A stretch of 64,000 nucleotides of DNA, taken from NCBI GenBank assembly GCA_934045075.1, contig OW203721.1:19512714-19576713 (forward strand), given 5' to 3'. The notes below the pieces were generated by a model. The model saw nothing but the letters and a program-made list of their open reading frames with translations. It searched no databases and was not told the DNA's origin. A program made the position numbers and the translations under genes. How positions within the stretch are numbered: the first letter of the stretch is position 1; each line of letters begins with the position of its first letter. Below, one piece after another: positions 11,223-24,080 of this stretch. The stretch comes from Yponomeuta sedellus. Its lineage: Eukaryota; Arthropoda; Insecta; Lepidoptera; Yponomeutidae.

Positions 11223-12965
11223 TGCAAAAATCCAGCGTAGTGGGACACATCTTCTAATTTAATCTAGCCTATAGCGTCCCACTGCTGGGCGAATACCTCC
11301 CCTTATGCTTTTAATACGCATATAAATAAAATTAAAGGAAAACTCTGGATATGACTATACTGGCTTTTATACTTATACTTACAAGTTTACAAGAAGAAAT
11401 AGTCGAACGATTAACTTTATTCTACTCGAACATCACACAAATTCAATAAACAAATTACACTAAAATATTAATTTCGCTCAAAATTTGGTCAAAATATAAT
11501 GCATTGGACTAAGAGTGGGGGTGATACCCGCACACGTCGCTAGATGGCGCTGACTGTATTTTTAAAAAGTGCTTACGATTTGTTTTTCCGATGATCTTTT
11601 AAGGCGAAGTGGCAACCGGCCGCGTTACAGTCGTTTACAACATTCTTCTACTGCCCTTGATTTGGGGGAGGGACGGATTGATTTATTTTCTAAGAAAATC
11701 TAAATCTAAAATCAATATGCGCACGTTTCTACAAAAAGAAGTGAAATCCCACCAAAAACATTCTGTAAAAACTAGCCAAGTCTCGATGGAGCTGCTCGTT
11801 TTTCTCTAAAAAGTAATGAAATCCAGACAAAGTCGTGCCAAGTCTAAGGTTCCTTACAGCGATTTCTTTATTATTATTGTTAATGTTGTGTGACTTGGCC
11901 GTTGAAGGGTACACAAGGGTACAACACCAGGTGTGGAGCACCTGACTGGACGCTCCGAAGCAAACGTACAGACGGACTCCTATCAATGATTAGAAGTCCG
12001 TCTGTACTGGAAGTTAGACTGAAACGAATGCACGTAAAAATTGGAGAAAACGCAAATAGCTTGTAGCAATCTTTAATTTGCCTTTTTTTGTTTTCCAATG
12101 ACTTTGTTCCCATTTTTAAAAAGTAGACAATATAATATAAAACGCTATCAAAAAGTAAAATACTTAAAAAAGGTTGATTGGCCGGTCGGCAACATAGACG
12201 ATTGGAGTCGCTAACGATTTTGGTTGCATAATTAGGTCCATGTCTACTAATTGCTATCGCAAACGTCAGGGTTCCGATAGGATTTTGTGCGATTAATTAG
12301 GCGTCCATACGGGAAATTAGATTGTCCCTAGTCATCACATCATCAATTGCTCCGAAGCACTAACGGTAGCCTTCGAATGTTGGATATGAAACGACTGAGT
12401 AAACGTTGTAACACGGTTAATTTAAGAAAGGCAATTAACAGCTACTTGCTTCTTGCTCTCACTACATATAACGAAAATGTGAATGAGCGAGAGGCACCGT
12501 TCAGTTCCTTTCTTTAATAACAGTGTTATACTTATTAAAAATTCAGAGCGCCACAAAAACTAACCAATCAAACTATACCCCCTCCTTTATAATGTCCCCG
12601 TATCACTAGATCAAGGGTAGGCTGGAAGAGATTTCTAATTAAATAAGCTCGCTGTGTACACTTTTATAATTTTGTGTTTTCTGTATGATTTTTTTGTGTG
12701 CAATAAAGTATACTAAATCATTAAATAAAAGCGCATAATTGTAACGCAAGTTGGCTAAACTTGCTTCGGAAGAACAAATATAAACATGTTTATTTTCAAA
12801 TATACAGATCAGGGTCTGGTCGCCTGGCCACCGTGTCGCGTGGTATTTTTATACAGAAAACTGACAAAAAGAATATGAGAGAAATCTTCCTGCATTAAGC
12901 ACGCCCTCGAACAATGGAATCTGTAGAATGTTTCAATGGAGTATAAAAATACAGAGAGAACTCAC
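11223..12965. other. PLC-gamma intron 2 sequence without other gene
   Basis: No coding exon recognised. It holds an inverted repeat at 11966-12007 and AT-rich non-coding sequence. Confidence 0.4.
11966..12007. repeat. 13-bp perfect inverted repeat, 16-nt loop
   Basis: GTACAGACGGACT pairs with AGTCCGTCTGTAC. No gene context beyond the PLC-gamma intron. Confidence 0.8.
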
Positions 12966-13167
12966 TCGCAAACGACACGCAGCGCAGCTTGAACTCGGAG
13001 CCGTAGTATATTGAGAAGCACTTTGCTGCGTCCAGTTTCTTAGCCTCATCGGGCCAGCGCTCGAAGTCCTTGGAGGCCTTGCCCACACGGACCTCCTTGA
13101 TGTCGCGGATGTCCAGAGCACCCTCGTAAGCCGTACGGCCCGGCGCGCCATTGCGGAACCAGATCAC
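12966..13167 (-). CDS. sl: PLC-gamma coding exon 2
   Basis: Acceptor ...TCCACAG, 202 nt, donor GTGAGT after a phase-1 break. Encodes the core strands of the N-terminal PH domain. Confidence 0.87.
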
Positions 13168-14684
13168 CTGTGGACAGACCAACTTGGACCTTATACCTTC
13201 ATCATCAGGGTTTGTAGGGGGTGAAATTGTGAAGTTGTAGAACATGGAAGGTTTGAATAAGTAAATTTTATCAATAAAACTGGAACAACCTCAACTCTGT
13301 CTTTTATTTATTTTATTTATAATAGAAACAGAAAACTTGAAAAAAACAGAATAAGCAGGTAAATGACGATTTATGTAGTTGGGTCTGGTTGAAGTGTAAA
13401 GTAGTACACAATGCGAAAAATCAAGGAAATCTCAAAAATGGGTGAAGTAATAGTAAATGTAGTGGTTATATACTCTTTGATAGTAATTTGGAAAATGATA
13501 TTAATTTAGACTAAATGACAAGCAAAGGATCAGAGATATAGCAGAAATAACTAAAATTACCAACATCATCACTAAGGTAAGAGAGTTAAAGTGGAGATGG
13601 ACAGGTCACATACTGAGAGCTAAAACAGAGAAATGGACCAAAAGAATCACAGAATATTACCCAAGAGATGGGATAAGGAGGAGAGGAAGACCACACAAAC
13701 AATGGGAGGATGATTTGCCACCAAACTTCCGAAGAGCAGCATTGGATAGGGCGATGTGGAAAAACATGGAGGAGGCCTATGTCGAGAGACAACTTGACGA
13801 GTTTCAGTGCTAATGACAATATGAACTGTTCAAAACTAGTTTTATAGTAAGCAAAAGTCAAGAAATAAAGGCTTATATTATTATTATAAATTGGACAAGG
13901 ATAAATAGAGTGTACCTACCGAACTTGTTGAAAAAATCTTGCGAGTGCAAAATATGTGCCAAAAATGGTAATTCATTATTGATAATAAACATAATTGTAA
14001 GAAAAGAGTAACCCAACTTACACCTTTGATGGTTTCAGTGAATAATATATATTAAATAAATTATTATACAAAAAAAATACAATTTGGTTACAATACAAAT
14101 TTGTTACCATTACATGGAGATTCCATCAACCCTACTTGGCCCTCGTAGTGGATTATGGCCTAAGCTTCCTGCGATGCAGGAAGAGACCCGTGCCCCAGCA
14201 GTGGGGACATATAAGGGTTGATAACAGACATGGATATTTCACATTACACTAATGCATTGCTGTAACTAACTAAAAGTAATATACTCAAGTGATGTACCAA
14301 CTGCCTTATGTTTCTGGTCATTATTATTCATCAATATTTATATGCGTAAAGTCCCTAAAAATGCTTTAAGGTTACATAAAATATATATTACTTAATATTT
14401 CAACAATTTATAAAGACTACTATATAGAACGGATGTCATAATTTACACAATACATTAAACAATGAATAAACTGAAATAGAAAATTGCATTTTGAATACCA
14501 ACCACACTTCCCCAACCTCAGTGGAACTGACCTGATGTGTCTCCCGGCGAACATAAAGTGTTCGGCGCTCTGGCCTCTTCCTTGGGTAGAACTTCAGCAC
14601 CGTGGAACTCCTCTCTATGTGGGCAATATACTGATCTGCCTCCTGTATGAGCCTATCATTGCCATTATAACAGACCACACTCAT
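12966..14684 (-). CDS. sl: phospholipase C-gamma, first two coding exons (PH domain), partial
   Basis: 5' end of a PLC-gamma gene, the receptor-linked phosphoinositide phospholipase that cuts PIP2 to IP3 and diacylglycerol at the plasma membrane. Exon 1 (14684-14532) gives residues 1-51, including YIAHIERSSTVLKFYPRKRP. Exon 2 (13167-12966) gives about 67 residues with EGALDIRDIKEVRVGKASKD and CFSIYYGSEFKL. These match the first PH domain of the family in order and spacing (animal PLC-gamma has 'DIREIKEIRPGK' here). Both splice sites are canonical and phases agree (0, then 1). The EF-hand, X-Y catalytic, SH2 and SH3 parts are not in the window, so intron 2 exceeds 12.9 kb. The gene symbol is the Drosophila name (small wing). 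Confidence 0.86.
13521..13880 (+). mobile_element. RTE-type LINE 3' end in PLC-gamma intron 1
   Basis: A plus-strand frame reads ...VRELKWRWTGHILRAK, RRRGRPHKQWEDDL, MWKNMEEAYVERQ and a stop at about 13811. It is followed by an AATAAAGGCTTATATTATT tail. Opposite in orientation to the host gene. Confidence 0.85.
14118..14225 (+). repeat. SINE/LINE 3' segment
   Basis: Shares GAAGAGACCCGTGCCCCAGC and 'AGTGGGGACATATAAGGGTT' with 48280-48320. No head seen. Confidence 0.6.
14532..14684 (-). CDS. sl: PLC-gamma coding exon 1
   Basis: Starts at ATG (14684-14682), 51 full codons, donor GTCAGT. The start is the first Met in frame and fits the family's N terminus. Confidence 0.85.
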
Positions 14685-14935
14685 GGCTCTTAAAGTTTTC
14701 TCGTCTCAGCTTTAGCACTCTTCAAATGGACATAGACAAATGAAGATGGAATATTGAAATATTTAAATTCATCCCTGTTGCCGGGGCAGTATCAGATAAT
14801 TCAGGAATGAACCCCTGTGCTGTTTTTATTTTTTATGTTGTTGATAGGATGAATATAGGCGCTGGTCATGTTACCTGCGACAAAGTAGGCAAATCTTAAT
14901 TGATACAGTTATTTCAAAGTTATTTCTTATTTTAA

Positions 14936-15190
14936 AGAGCGGTGATAGCGGAGCGGTGTAGAACGCCGGCTTCTCAATCGGGAGGTCGCGGGTTCGAACC
15001 CCATGTACCAATGACTTTGTTTTTTAAGTTATGTACATTTGTGAAATTATAGTAGCAATTTCTGTTTCTACTCGCTGACGGTGAAGGAAAACATCGTAAG
15101 GAAACCCTAGTGTCTGAGGTGTTAGCGTACCTCAGCGCTTGCTATGTGCAATGGCCCAACTATGAGGCTAAGTGCGGAAATCTCAGGTGT
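14936..15190 (+). repeat. tRNA-derived SINE (family B), near full-length
   Basis: A tRNA-like head GGTGATAGCGGAGCGGTG with B box GGTTCGAACCCC, then GTTATGTACATTTGTGAAAT and GGTGAAGGAAAACATCGTAA. A second, 5'-truncated copy lies at 20943-21266. It sits just upstream of PLC-gamma exon 1. Confidence 0.8.
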
Positions 15191-15199
15191 AACTAACTA

Positions 15200-17570
15200 A
15201 CAGTTATTTCAAAATCATACAAAATCTCCTTGAAAGAAATTGCTTTCTAAAGGTATTCCAAAGGGTTGATAAGCACTGTATAAAAATGTGCTCAGTTTAA
15301 TAGCATGAAATAGGATTTTAAATTAAAATTATTCATAAAAGCTCTCGTTTTCCTTGATTATACAACACCTACTCAACCATGAGATAATATTACTATGATA
15401 TTACAGAATACTCAGCATATTTCAATAAGCAATTCTATTCTGTTATAGGGACCATAACACTGATCCACCAAATAATATTTCTTAGCCAGTAAGTGTTACT
15501 GTTTCTGTATACCTAAATCAGGTAAATGATTTGCTAGAGTTCAGATCCAAAGAAAAGTACAGTTACCAACATAGGAACTTAGATAACCAAAGAAATCAGC
15601 ACACTTTCATGTAATAATTAAGCTATGTATGCGAAACAGGATGAGGCACTAAGTACACTAGGGTTCTTCTCCCTACTGTAGGAAGCTCAATAGGGCAGAA
15701 ATTTTCGTTTATTTAGCTTCCTTATTGAAAATAGAACCACTTACATATTATGAAAGGACACCGCCAACTATGTATACAGAGTCCCGGATGTACTACACTG
15801 TAGAGATCTGGCAAATTTACTGCTCGGAGACCCAAAGTCAAATGAATACTAAAACACGACTGGTGGTATCTCCTACCTCCACAACGTAAGTAATGACATT
15901 GAATTATTTTATTTAAAATATAAGCTCCACATACAAAATCTCCGGATCCCAACCAACACAAACACAGACTAAAACGAACAAAACTTCATGACATTGCTAC
16001 TGCTACCTACGACATTTGGCAGATGTGGTGTTGCCAGCCGTACATTTCTATTTTAGCCCAAAATTACATTGATCACGCATGGTATTCAATCCTGTATAGC
16101 ACTTTCCTGATTATTCACAGCCATTTTCCAGTCAGGATACAGTATTATTTTGTCCTACCCGTGACTATATTATTTATGCGGGCTCTGAATCTATATTGTT
16201 AATGCTAGGATTCGCGACAAGAAAATAATTTATATAAAATAATCATTAAAATTATTTTCACTTTACAGCTGTATTATCATACCAGACAAAGGAATAGACT
16301 GAAAAACGTTAAACTAAATTCAAATAAAAAAATCATAAAATAATATAAATTAAATCCTCTGTAGGGAGCCGCCACATTGTTATTAAACAATGCCGTATTA
16401 TACGAATCCACACCATCACGTTGCTCTCTACGCTTATACGACCTGTAATCAGTAATCACAAAGTGGCAAATGGCAGAGCCACTTTATCTTGATGACGTTC
16501 TTTTAACATTTAGCAAGGGAATAGGACTCGAATCAGGTAATTAAATCGCTAACGGTTTCGTACGGAATCTTTTGTATTCTACCACACGAGTATAGTTATA
16601 GGTTCCAGAACTATCTGGAACCGTACATTTGTTAGTACAAGCTCTTGTTAGTACAAGAGCGGCCTTTTCGGCCGGTCTTTTGACATGATCTTGCCACGTT
16701 CTCCATGTCCATGTCCTTGTTTTTACAGGTCTCATAGATTTGGCGTTTTCTGGTCTCAGCAACACGTGTCCAATGGAGTGCCAATTTTTTTGATATGCTT
16801 TTGATCAATTAATTTCGATTACCTTGGATATACTTAGTGGCCAGTATAAACTATAATAAGATATTTAACAGGTTTCTGACAACCAACTCAGATTTTACGT
16901 TGGTGCTTAATAAGTGCTTAGAAAGTGACTTTTTTAAAATCTTTCGTGTATTTTTTCTAAAAAAATATACAAATTTACTTTTAAAATAAGACGACAAAAC
17001 ACTATCTTGAACAATATGGCATCATACAGGAATTAGTGACGGTACTGGTCAGTAAACATATAAAAGCGTCAAGTCAACTCTCGAGTTCTCAGATCACTAA
17101 CCTGTGACGTCATTATCGATTTGACCAATCCTGGACGTTTTCCATTTTCCGTTTTGCTACAGATGCAAAGTTATCAAGTTCTATCCTGTTTTTCGCTTAA
17201 ATAATAAATTTTTCAGTTAAAATGTTTTAAATCGGTTTTAAAACTCATAATTATTGATACAACCAAACATAAAAAAGAAGGAGTGTGGAGGAGGAGAGGT
17301 AAAGAGGTTCTTGCGTGTAATAATATTCTTATTAATAATAATAATACTCTTATCTTATCTCCTAAGAAATGTTCGTATGATGCACCAAAATGAAAGAAGT
17401 AGTATTCATTTGGAAGTCTTATTTTACGTAGATTGATTCGAACCATCAAAAGCTATTAAAAAACACCATCATAGTCAAATTACCCTAACCTAGCAACACA
17501 AGCGAAAGGAAATATCACAGACTAAACTGATATTCCATATTTTATTTTCTTAATATTTTTCTTCGAAAAT
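15200..17570. other. region upstream of PLC-gamma, no gene recognised
   Basis: Non-coding, AT-rich. It may hold the PLC-gamma promoter and 5' UTR exons, but I see no diagnostic element. A small palindrome GCTCTTGTTAGTACAAGAGC lies at about 16639-16659. Confidence 0.35.
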
Positions 17571-17578
17571 GTTGAATA

Positions 17579-17791
17579 CAGTGCGTTCACATTAACTTGA
17601 CGCGTGAGAGAATTGGTAGCACTGAGATGTTTACTGTTACCATGTTAAATAAGAAATCATTCCCATTACTTGGGGAATATAAAAGGATTGAGGGCTTGTT
17701 TTACCATCTTCCGATTAGGTCCAAAAGCTAATTCACATGTTATGTCCTTGTTACCAATTCTCTCACGCGTCAAGTTAATGTGAACGCACTT
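17579..17791. mobile_element. 213-bp MITE, Tc1/mariner-like (TA target)
   Basis: Termini CAGTGCGTTCACATTAACTT and its inverse form inverted repeats of about 40 bp, with one mismatch at the very tip. TA is present on both sides (17577-17578 and 17792-17793). No coding capacity, so it depends on a transposase elsewhere. Confidence 0.85.
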
Positions 17792-17799
17792 TAAATCCT

Positions 17800-18680
17800 C
17801 TGAGCTTTTTTCCAAAAATGTGGCCTGCCTACGCACGCGTAGTACTTAAGTTCCCGAAATATTTACAGAAACCATTGAATTTGAAGTAAGGATAGAAGAT
17901 CATTCAATAGCTTTTTTCGGATCCTGGCGCTGACGTCGCTTGTCGGTAAAATTTGTGACTAACTTATTACATTTTCTGTATAATAACGAAATTGAACCAC
18001 ATTTCCCTAATAGTTTATTTTTTTATAAATTAATATTAAAAAATCCAATGATTTAATCAATAAGTTATTAAGATCGAGATAACTTAATTATTTTAATCAA
18101 TCTTTCGTAACCCAGTCAGCTACCGTACTTGATAATGAGTTGCTTGTGCCCAATCTCACTAGTCTATGCTACTCCACGTTAGATGGCGCTAATAGAAATA
18201 ATTGGGCCACACAGAAGGGACTGGGGCGCGCGCAGACATCACTGATTAAACCGTTCGCAGATAGTAAATGTCACGGATATCCGTGGTAAATGTTTAGAAA
18301 TTTTCTAAAACGATACACGAAAATATACCTCATGGATGGTTCACAGATATTTCACATTTTGCAGAATAGGTAGAAGAAATATTTTTTTTTTAAGGTTTCT
18401 AGTACAGATCGATTAAGCTATGTTGGTACATCTTTTAATTTTTATGTGATTTATTGACAAATAAGTTGTTTAAAACTTTACTAAAAACGGTACCGATTGT
18501 TATGGCAGCTTCCTATAAGAACTCGTGGTCGCAGTTTGTACCCCCTAGTTTTTGAATTCGCAACTTGCTGTTGAGGAACAGTCGACAGCATATCACCTTT
18601 ACATTTTATAATGTCTTGGAATAATTAACTACATAAACAATAATTAACTATAGCCCTTTAAGTATAACTTCCAACTAAAA
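17800..18680. other. intergenic, nothing recognised
   Basis: AT-rich, no exon, RNA gene or clear repeat identified. Confidence 0.3.
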
Positions 18681-18687
18681 CATAGAT

Positions 18688-19200
18688 TTTAGGGTTCCGT
18701 ACCAGAGGGTAAAAACGGGACCCAATTGCTAAGATGGTATGTCCGTCTGTCGGTCTGTCCCCAAGCTGAACGTAAACTCTCATGAACCGTGTAGCTACAG
18801 TTGATATTTTTATAGATGATGTACATATTTATTTAATGAAAGTCATTTCCATTTTAACCGACTTCAAAAGAGGTTATCACATCGACGCGTATGTTAATTA
18901 TTTTTCACTATGTTTTCGCATTATCTTCGTCAAATCTTAACCTATTTCGATATTTTTTTTGTTCTACTAGGTATAGCGTCCCATTGGTCCCATTTTAATT
19001 TGGTGAAGATGTCATGAAGACTTTGAGAGATGGAGAAAAGAACTTTTCAATGGACAGCAGCAAATAAGGCCTAATGAGGCCCATTCATAAATAATATGCA
19101 TATGTTTCATAAAATATAATATAAAAGCTGTCCCAGGGTAATTTGGTGATGTTCTGATGAAGACTTTCAGAGATGGGAATTTAGAACTTCAAATTTAAGT
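18688..19200 (+). repeat. lepidopteran dispersed repeat with internal doublet
   Basis: Contains TAGGGTTCCGTACC...GTCCGTCTGTC and AACCGACTTCAAAAGAGG, both common in moth genomes. A degenerate ~140-bp doublet follows (TTTGGTGAAGATGTCATGAA / TTTGGTGATGTTCTGATGAA) at 18999 and 19141. Confidence 0.6.
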
Positions 19201-20084
19201 AAAAAAAATCACTTTGTTCATCAAATACTTTCATTAAGTAGCACATTATCTGGTGGACATTGTTACGAAGTTCATCAGCTCAAATGTAGTTCTTGAGAGG
19301 TTTTAAGTTTCTAATCTAGATAAAAATATGCCGTTTTCAGTTAACCAGAATTTAAGTCAAAATATACAATTTTACTGTCGTGGTTATTAGTTCCTTAGTC
19401 AAAAATATACTATAGGCATGCGTAGTTATAAAAGTCACAATATCTATTTAGTTTCATACGAGTTTCACAAGTCAGTCAGTGATTAAAACGGTATAAAACG
19501 AAAATATGTTTACGCAGAGGACAAATACAGCGCTGGTGCACAAAAGTGTATTTTGCATGGGCCCTGTAATTTATAATAAGCTGTCTAGTGCATTAAGAGA
19601 ACTGGACTTAGGCTTGTTCAAGCACAAATAAAAAAATATATTATTTAAAAACTGCTATCATACAATAATCGAATTTCTGACTGATAATTATATTGATTAA
19701 AATAAGTATAACAATGATATACTATTTGATATTATCCCCGTGACCTCTCTTGTTTGACATTTTTACTTATTATCGCATGGAATGTTATTTTTTTTATGTT
19801 CTTGACATTTTAAATTCTTGATGTTAATATAATAGGTCAATCAAATTAAAAAAAATCCAGGAATTAATTTCCAGAAAGCTGGATATCATTTTATACCATC
19901 ATTAAATGCGTGTAATGCGAATTCGCACGGTCCCAGGAGGTGAGCTCAACTTTTGGGGGCCAAAAAACCGCGAACTTCTCACACTTTCTTTCAGTTTTGT
20001 GCTTCTAGCTCGGAAACGGTACTTTGGACTGGAATCTTCGTTATTGCAATATTAAAGAGAGTTAAATTTTGCGTTGTATGATTG
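19200..20084. other. intergenic, nothing recognised
   Basis: Long AT-rich stretch without coding or structural features that I can name. Confidence 0.3.
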
Positions 20085-20350
20085 TCTTCTTCTTCAGGCT
20101 ATATTATGGAGTCCACTGCTGGACATAGCCCTCCCCTAGTGATGACCAGAGCGGCCTGTCTTATACCATCATTGGGGGTTAATGCCCATAATCCCCACGC
20201 TGGGCATGCGGGTTGAGGATCGTAGATTGGTGGCATTGTACTGCAGGGGGCGCTGCTGCCCACCCCCCAGTTTGTGTCCCTTAGTCACCTTTTACGACAC
20301 CCGCGGGAAGAATTTGGGTTGGTGCTATTCTTTAAGCCGAAACCACACAG
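20085..20350 (-). mobile_element. LINE 3'-end fragment (antisense)
   Basis: Reads GTCCACTGCTGGACATAGCC on the plus strand, the reverse complement of the '...MQQWT' end of RTE-type LINEs, followed by a GC-rich 3' UTR. Confidence 0.6.
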
Positions 20351-20554
20351 CATGATTGTCTAAAACTTTAAATTCGATTTATTGGTATAGCCGAAATCAA
20401 AAGTTGTGAACCGGAACTTATTTACGTGCAAATTTACATTTTGCGAATTTTCAAGACCATATTTCTTTGAAACTGATACTCTTACTTCTATTGAAATACC
20501 CATAAGACAAACATTGTAGAGAATAAAATTTCACATTATACCTAAAAACTATTT

Positions 20555-21975
20555 TTATTTAATCTTTTCAGAGCACTCTCCACCAGCCTCTATACCACGT
20601 ATCATGCGTCTGAACCAATTTTCAAAACATTTATTCCAGTCCTCCGCAGACACCTCTTCCACGGCCTTCTCAAACGCTGCTAGCGCGTCTTCCGGCGATG
20701 AAAACTGTATCCCTTTGAGCAGATTTTTTATTTTAGGCAGTAAAAAGAAGTCACACGGAACCTAATCAGGACTGTAGGGAGGATCTCCTAAGACTCTGAT
20801 CTGTGTGGAGTCCAGGAAGTCCCTCGTTTTGATCGCAGTGTGCGCGGGCGCGTTGTCGTGGTGAAGAAGGACCCCGCGGAGCCCGTTGTTCAATTCAGAA
20901 AAAAACTTCTGGCAGGCATTTTGTGTTATACCATTCAGCGTTTAATGACTTTGTTTAATTTCAAAGTTACGTACATTTGAGAATTTGTAGTTGCAATACC
21001 ACTCGCTAACGGTGAAGGAAAACATCGTGAGGAAACCCGCGGCCTGGTTGGCTCCGCACGTATTGACTAGTCTTTCCTGTGGGCTAGGCCGACTAAGCTG
21101 TCAGGATGGTATAGGTGCTGGGCAAGCCTACACCATCTATAAAACCATGTCCCAGGCACTACAGCGTCGGAGTGGGCCCTTCACCCATCTAGTGTGAGTG
21201 AAGATACCACTGGACGCTGTATAAATCATCTCATTAAGTAGATGCAAAAAGGCCAATATTATTATTATTCAGCGTTGATGCTGCTTTGGTCTCAAAGTGG
21301 AATTGAAGTTAGGTACCCCGTCAAAGTGAAGAAACTATAAAAAAAATCCTGCGCTCCTCGATCGCTTCACTTTCGTAGGCGTTGTTTCATTTTGAAACAA
21401 CCAAACTGTCGACTGATGCTTTGTTTCTGGATCATATTGAGAAATCCAGGATTCGTCACCTGTCACAGTGTCGTAAACGCGCCGTGACGAGCCAGCATCA
21501 AATTTTTGTAACAAATCACGGCACCAATCCACACGGGCCTGCTTCTGAGCTTCGGTGAGGTTGTGCGGCACCCAGCGAAAAATTATTCTCCTTACGGGAA
21601 GGTGCTTGTGCAAAATCTTGTGAACACTTCCTGAACCAATCTGCAGTGTATGCTGAATCTTTTCGTACTTAAGTCGTCTGTTTTCTTGAATTATTTTTTT
21701 TACTGCCAGCAAACTTTCTTCGGTGACAGCCGTGACAGGACGACCACTCCTTTGTTCATTCCCTCAAAGTAAGATGACCGCGTTTGAACTCGCTATACCA
21801 GCGGTAGATGATTGTTTTTGAAGGTCCTTCATTCACAAAAGCAATTCGAAGTCGATCACATGACTCATCAGGTCTTAAGCCACATTTGAAATAGTATAAA
21901 ATCATAGCACGAAAATGTTCTGAATGCCGATCCATTTTGGCTCTCAAAAAATGCGGAGGGAAATTTGAAAATCGA
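20555..21975 (-). mobile_element. mariner transposon copy, degenerate, carrying a SINE
   Basis: Minus-strand transposase in pieces. The N terminus (21947-21756) has FRAMILYYFKCGLRPDESC and SKTIIYRWYSEF. The middle (21712-21335) has SVHKILHKHL, the first catalytic Asp in TGDESWISQYDPETK and TVWLF. After the SINE the C-terminal part (20940-20560) has HHDNAPAHTA, with the second catalytic Asp, and YSPD-stop-VPCDFFLLPK with the third. An in-frame TAG in that last motif and frameshifts show that the copy is dead. Motif order and the DD34D-type spacing identify mariner. Confidence 0.9.
20943..21266 (+). repeat. SINE (family B) nested in the mariner, perfect 10-bp target duplication
   Basis: 5'-truncated family-B SINE with GGTGAAGGAAAACATCGTGA and an ATT-repeat tail. 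ATTCAGCGTT is present exactly at 20933-20942 and 21267-21276, the duplication made by insertion. The insertion splits the mariner frame. Confidence 0.92.
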
Positions 21976-22479
21976 ACAGTAGTATTTTTACTTTTAAATA
22001 AATGACGTTTTCATAACAACTACTAGTGGCCAATGTCTTATACATAAAAACTATTTTTCAAAACTTTCTGAGTGGCCTGGTATAGACAACTCAACTTTCA
22101 AATTCAGTTATTATCTAAGACTATATTTGCATGAATTCAAAATTATACTTTTTTCATTTTGCGGATTTTCCGTTAGTATGAGGTGTGAAGTCTACATTTA
22201 AGGCAATTTGAGGGTAAGGAACATTTCAATGCAACATTTTAAGGACGCGGTCAGAAAACTAGAGATTCGAAGTAGGTATTGTGAATGAAAAACAATTTTA
22301 CGCAAGTGATCTTTAATTAGTACCTTAGGAAGCAATAGAAACATTAAAAATGAATGTGACATTGATAAAATATATAGATATGCAGCACAGCATTCAAGTT
22401 CCCATTTTCTTAGTTGTTGAAATTACCCGGTTCACAACTTTTGATTTCAGATATACCACTAAGCCTAATTACTTGTAAA

Positions 22480-23339
22480 TTTCTATATTACTTGTTACTA
22501 TAAATTCTTCTTAGTCTGTACCTATGCTCTACTGAGCAGTCGTGGTCTTCAAAAAAAGGCTTCATTATAGGCTAATGTTGCGTGTCTCACGATGTCTCGC
22601 CGACGTTTACAATATTTACAGAATATTTCGTTGTATTCACTTCAAAAATAAATAATTTAATTAATAATAGTACCTACGGAACCCTTCGTGCGCAAGTCAG
22701 ACTCGGACTTGGCCAGTTGATTTTTTTACTTACTATGCTTGCTTGCTAGATACCGATTTGGTACCTAATCCATAATTATACAAATTAGACATATTCATGC
22801 CTGCTCACACACTTTGTTCATTCATCGCATGGGTGCTATAAAACTATTATAACGAAGAACTAATTATTTTAGATCTTCTACAAATGTAGTTTGTTGTAGA
22901 TTCAACACTAGTAATTTGTATCTTTTTACATTTACATCAGCTCTTCTAAATAGGTAGATCAGATTTCTGTTGGTAGAAAGTTAAAACAAACGCAATCATT
23001 TTTCGTCCAACGAACGATTGCGCTCGGGGTGCCAGGCGACGTTGCCAAGTAGTGCGGGGTGAGTACCTAGGCGACGCGTCGTTGCCAAGTTGCCCTAGCA
23101 ACATCTCTGCATCCATCGCCGTGTGTGGGAGCGTGTTTTACTTTTGAGAGTAGGTATGTTCTGCGTAAGATTGTAAACGTAGGTAGTGGTTATATACTCT
23201 GATTGTAAGCACGTGATATGTGAGTAAGCTACCTATGCTCTGGGTATCTGCCTTAGTTAAAATTAATATAGATAGTAAATAATCTAGGAGCCCGCGCGAC
23301 ACATTAGCACACTAGCTAAAACGGCGAGGGCTATTGTCT
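22480..23339. other. intergenic, mostly unassigned
   Basis: Contains a fragment CTACGGAACCCTTCGTGCGC (22675-22720) of the 'TTAGGGTTCCGTAC' repeat and two GGCGACG...TTGCCAAGT motifs near 23035 and 23085. No gene. Confidence 0.4.
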
Positions 23340-23784
23340 GTCTTTGTGTTGTCTCACCGGCCCGGCACCGGCTCGTGACTCCGGGGCCGGTCGGCGCCGC
23401 ACGGTGGGCTGAGAATCACGTTTCAAAGACATATGAACTTGAGTTTTCAAGTGTCACTTTTTTCTCTCGAAATAGGTTTTATTACTCATTATCATTACTA
23501 TACTAAACAATGTGATGAGAGACTATTTAGAGAGCAAACGGATGTGTAAGAATTTTTCGAAGAAAAATTTTTATGGAGCTGACATGAAAAGTAATATCCT
23601 TGGAGATGTAAAAAGTGCTATTTATTTGTGATTTTTCGGCATACTTTTTATAGCAGGGCCCTTTGCGATTTTTTTAAAATTAATAATGTGTATTTTATAC
23701 TTAAATGACTAGTTAGACCAACTTTAGATATACCCTATACCATATGCCCTAGCCTATGAAATTAAAATTAGGCGTGATATATAT

Positions 23785-23831
23785 AATGTACATATTATCC
23801 CTTTATTTTGTAAAGGGATAATATGTACATT
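23785..23831. repeat. perfect 21-bp hairpin, 5-nt loop
   Basis: AATGTACATATTATCCCTTT(A) pairs exactly with its inverse across TTTTG. Confidence 0.95.
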
Positions 23832-23989
23832 AGACGACATTCACCAAAGTAAGAAAGGTTTTAATAAAATACCAATTTTTCAAAATATATTTTTACTAAT
23901 TGCACATTCACTGACCACGAACTGGCAGACGCCAAGTAGGACACCTACCAGTTCGCTCGACCGATGATCCCAAAAATATCGCTGGTGGT

Positions 23990-24080
23990 GGCTGGGTGAG
24001 GATTGCTGAGGATAGAGTAATGTGGCTTGCCCTGGGAGAGGCCTATATGCAGCAGTGGACAAATACAGGCTGATTGATTG
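23990..24080 (+). mobile_element. RTE-type LINE tail inside the foldback element
   Basis: Reads VMWLALGEAYMQQWTNTG-stop, then GATTGATTG. This is the usual C terminus and tail of moth RTE elements. Confidence 0.7.

Larger units (their letters stand above)
20371..22470. repeat. outer inverted flanks around the mariner
   Basis: 20371-20415 and 22426-22470 are inverted copies (CCGGTTCACAACTTTTGATT...TATACCA). They may be ends of an older element into which the mariner inserted. Only about 44 bp of each arm is evident. Confidence 0.55.

Noticed and set aside
22020..22070. Mariner terminal repeat pair (ATACATAAAAACTATTTTT at 22047 and a similar word at 20540)
   Set aside because: The two copies are in direct, not inverted, orientation, so they are not mariner termini.
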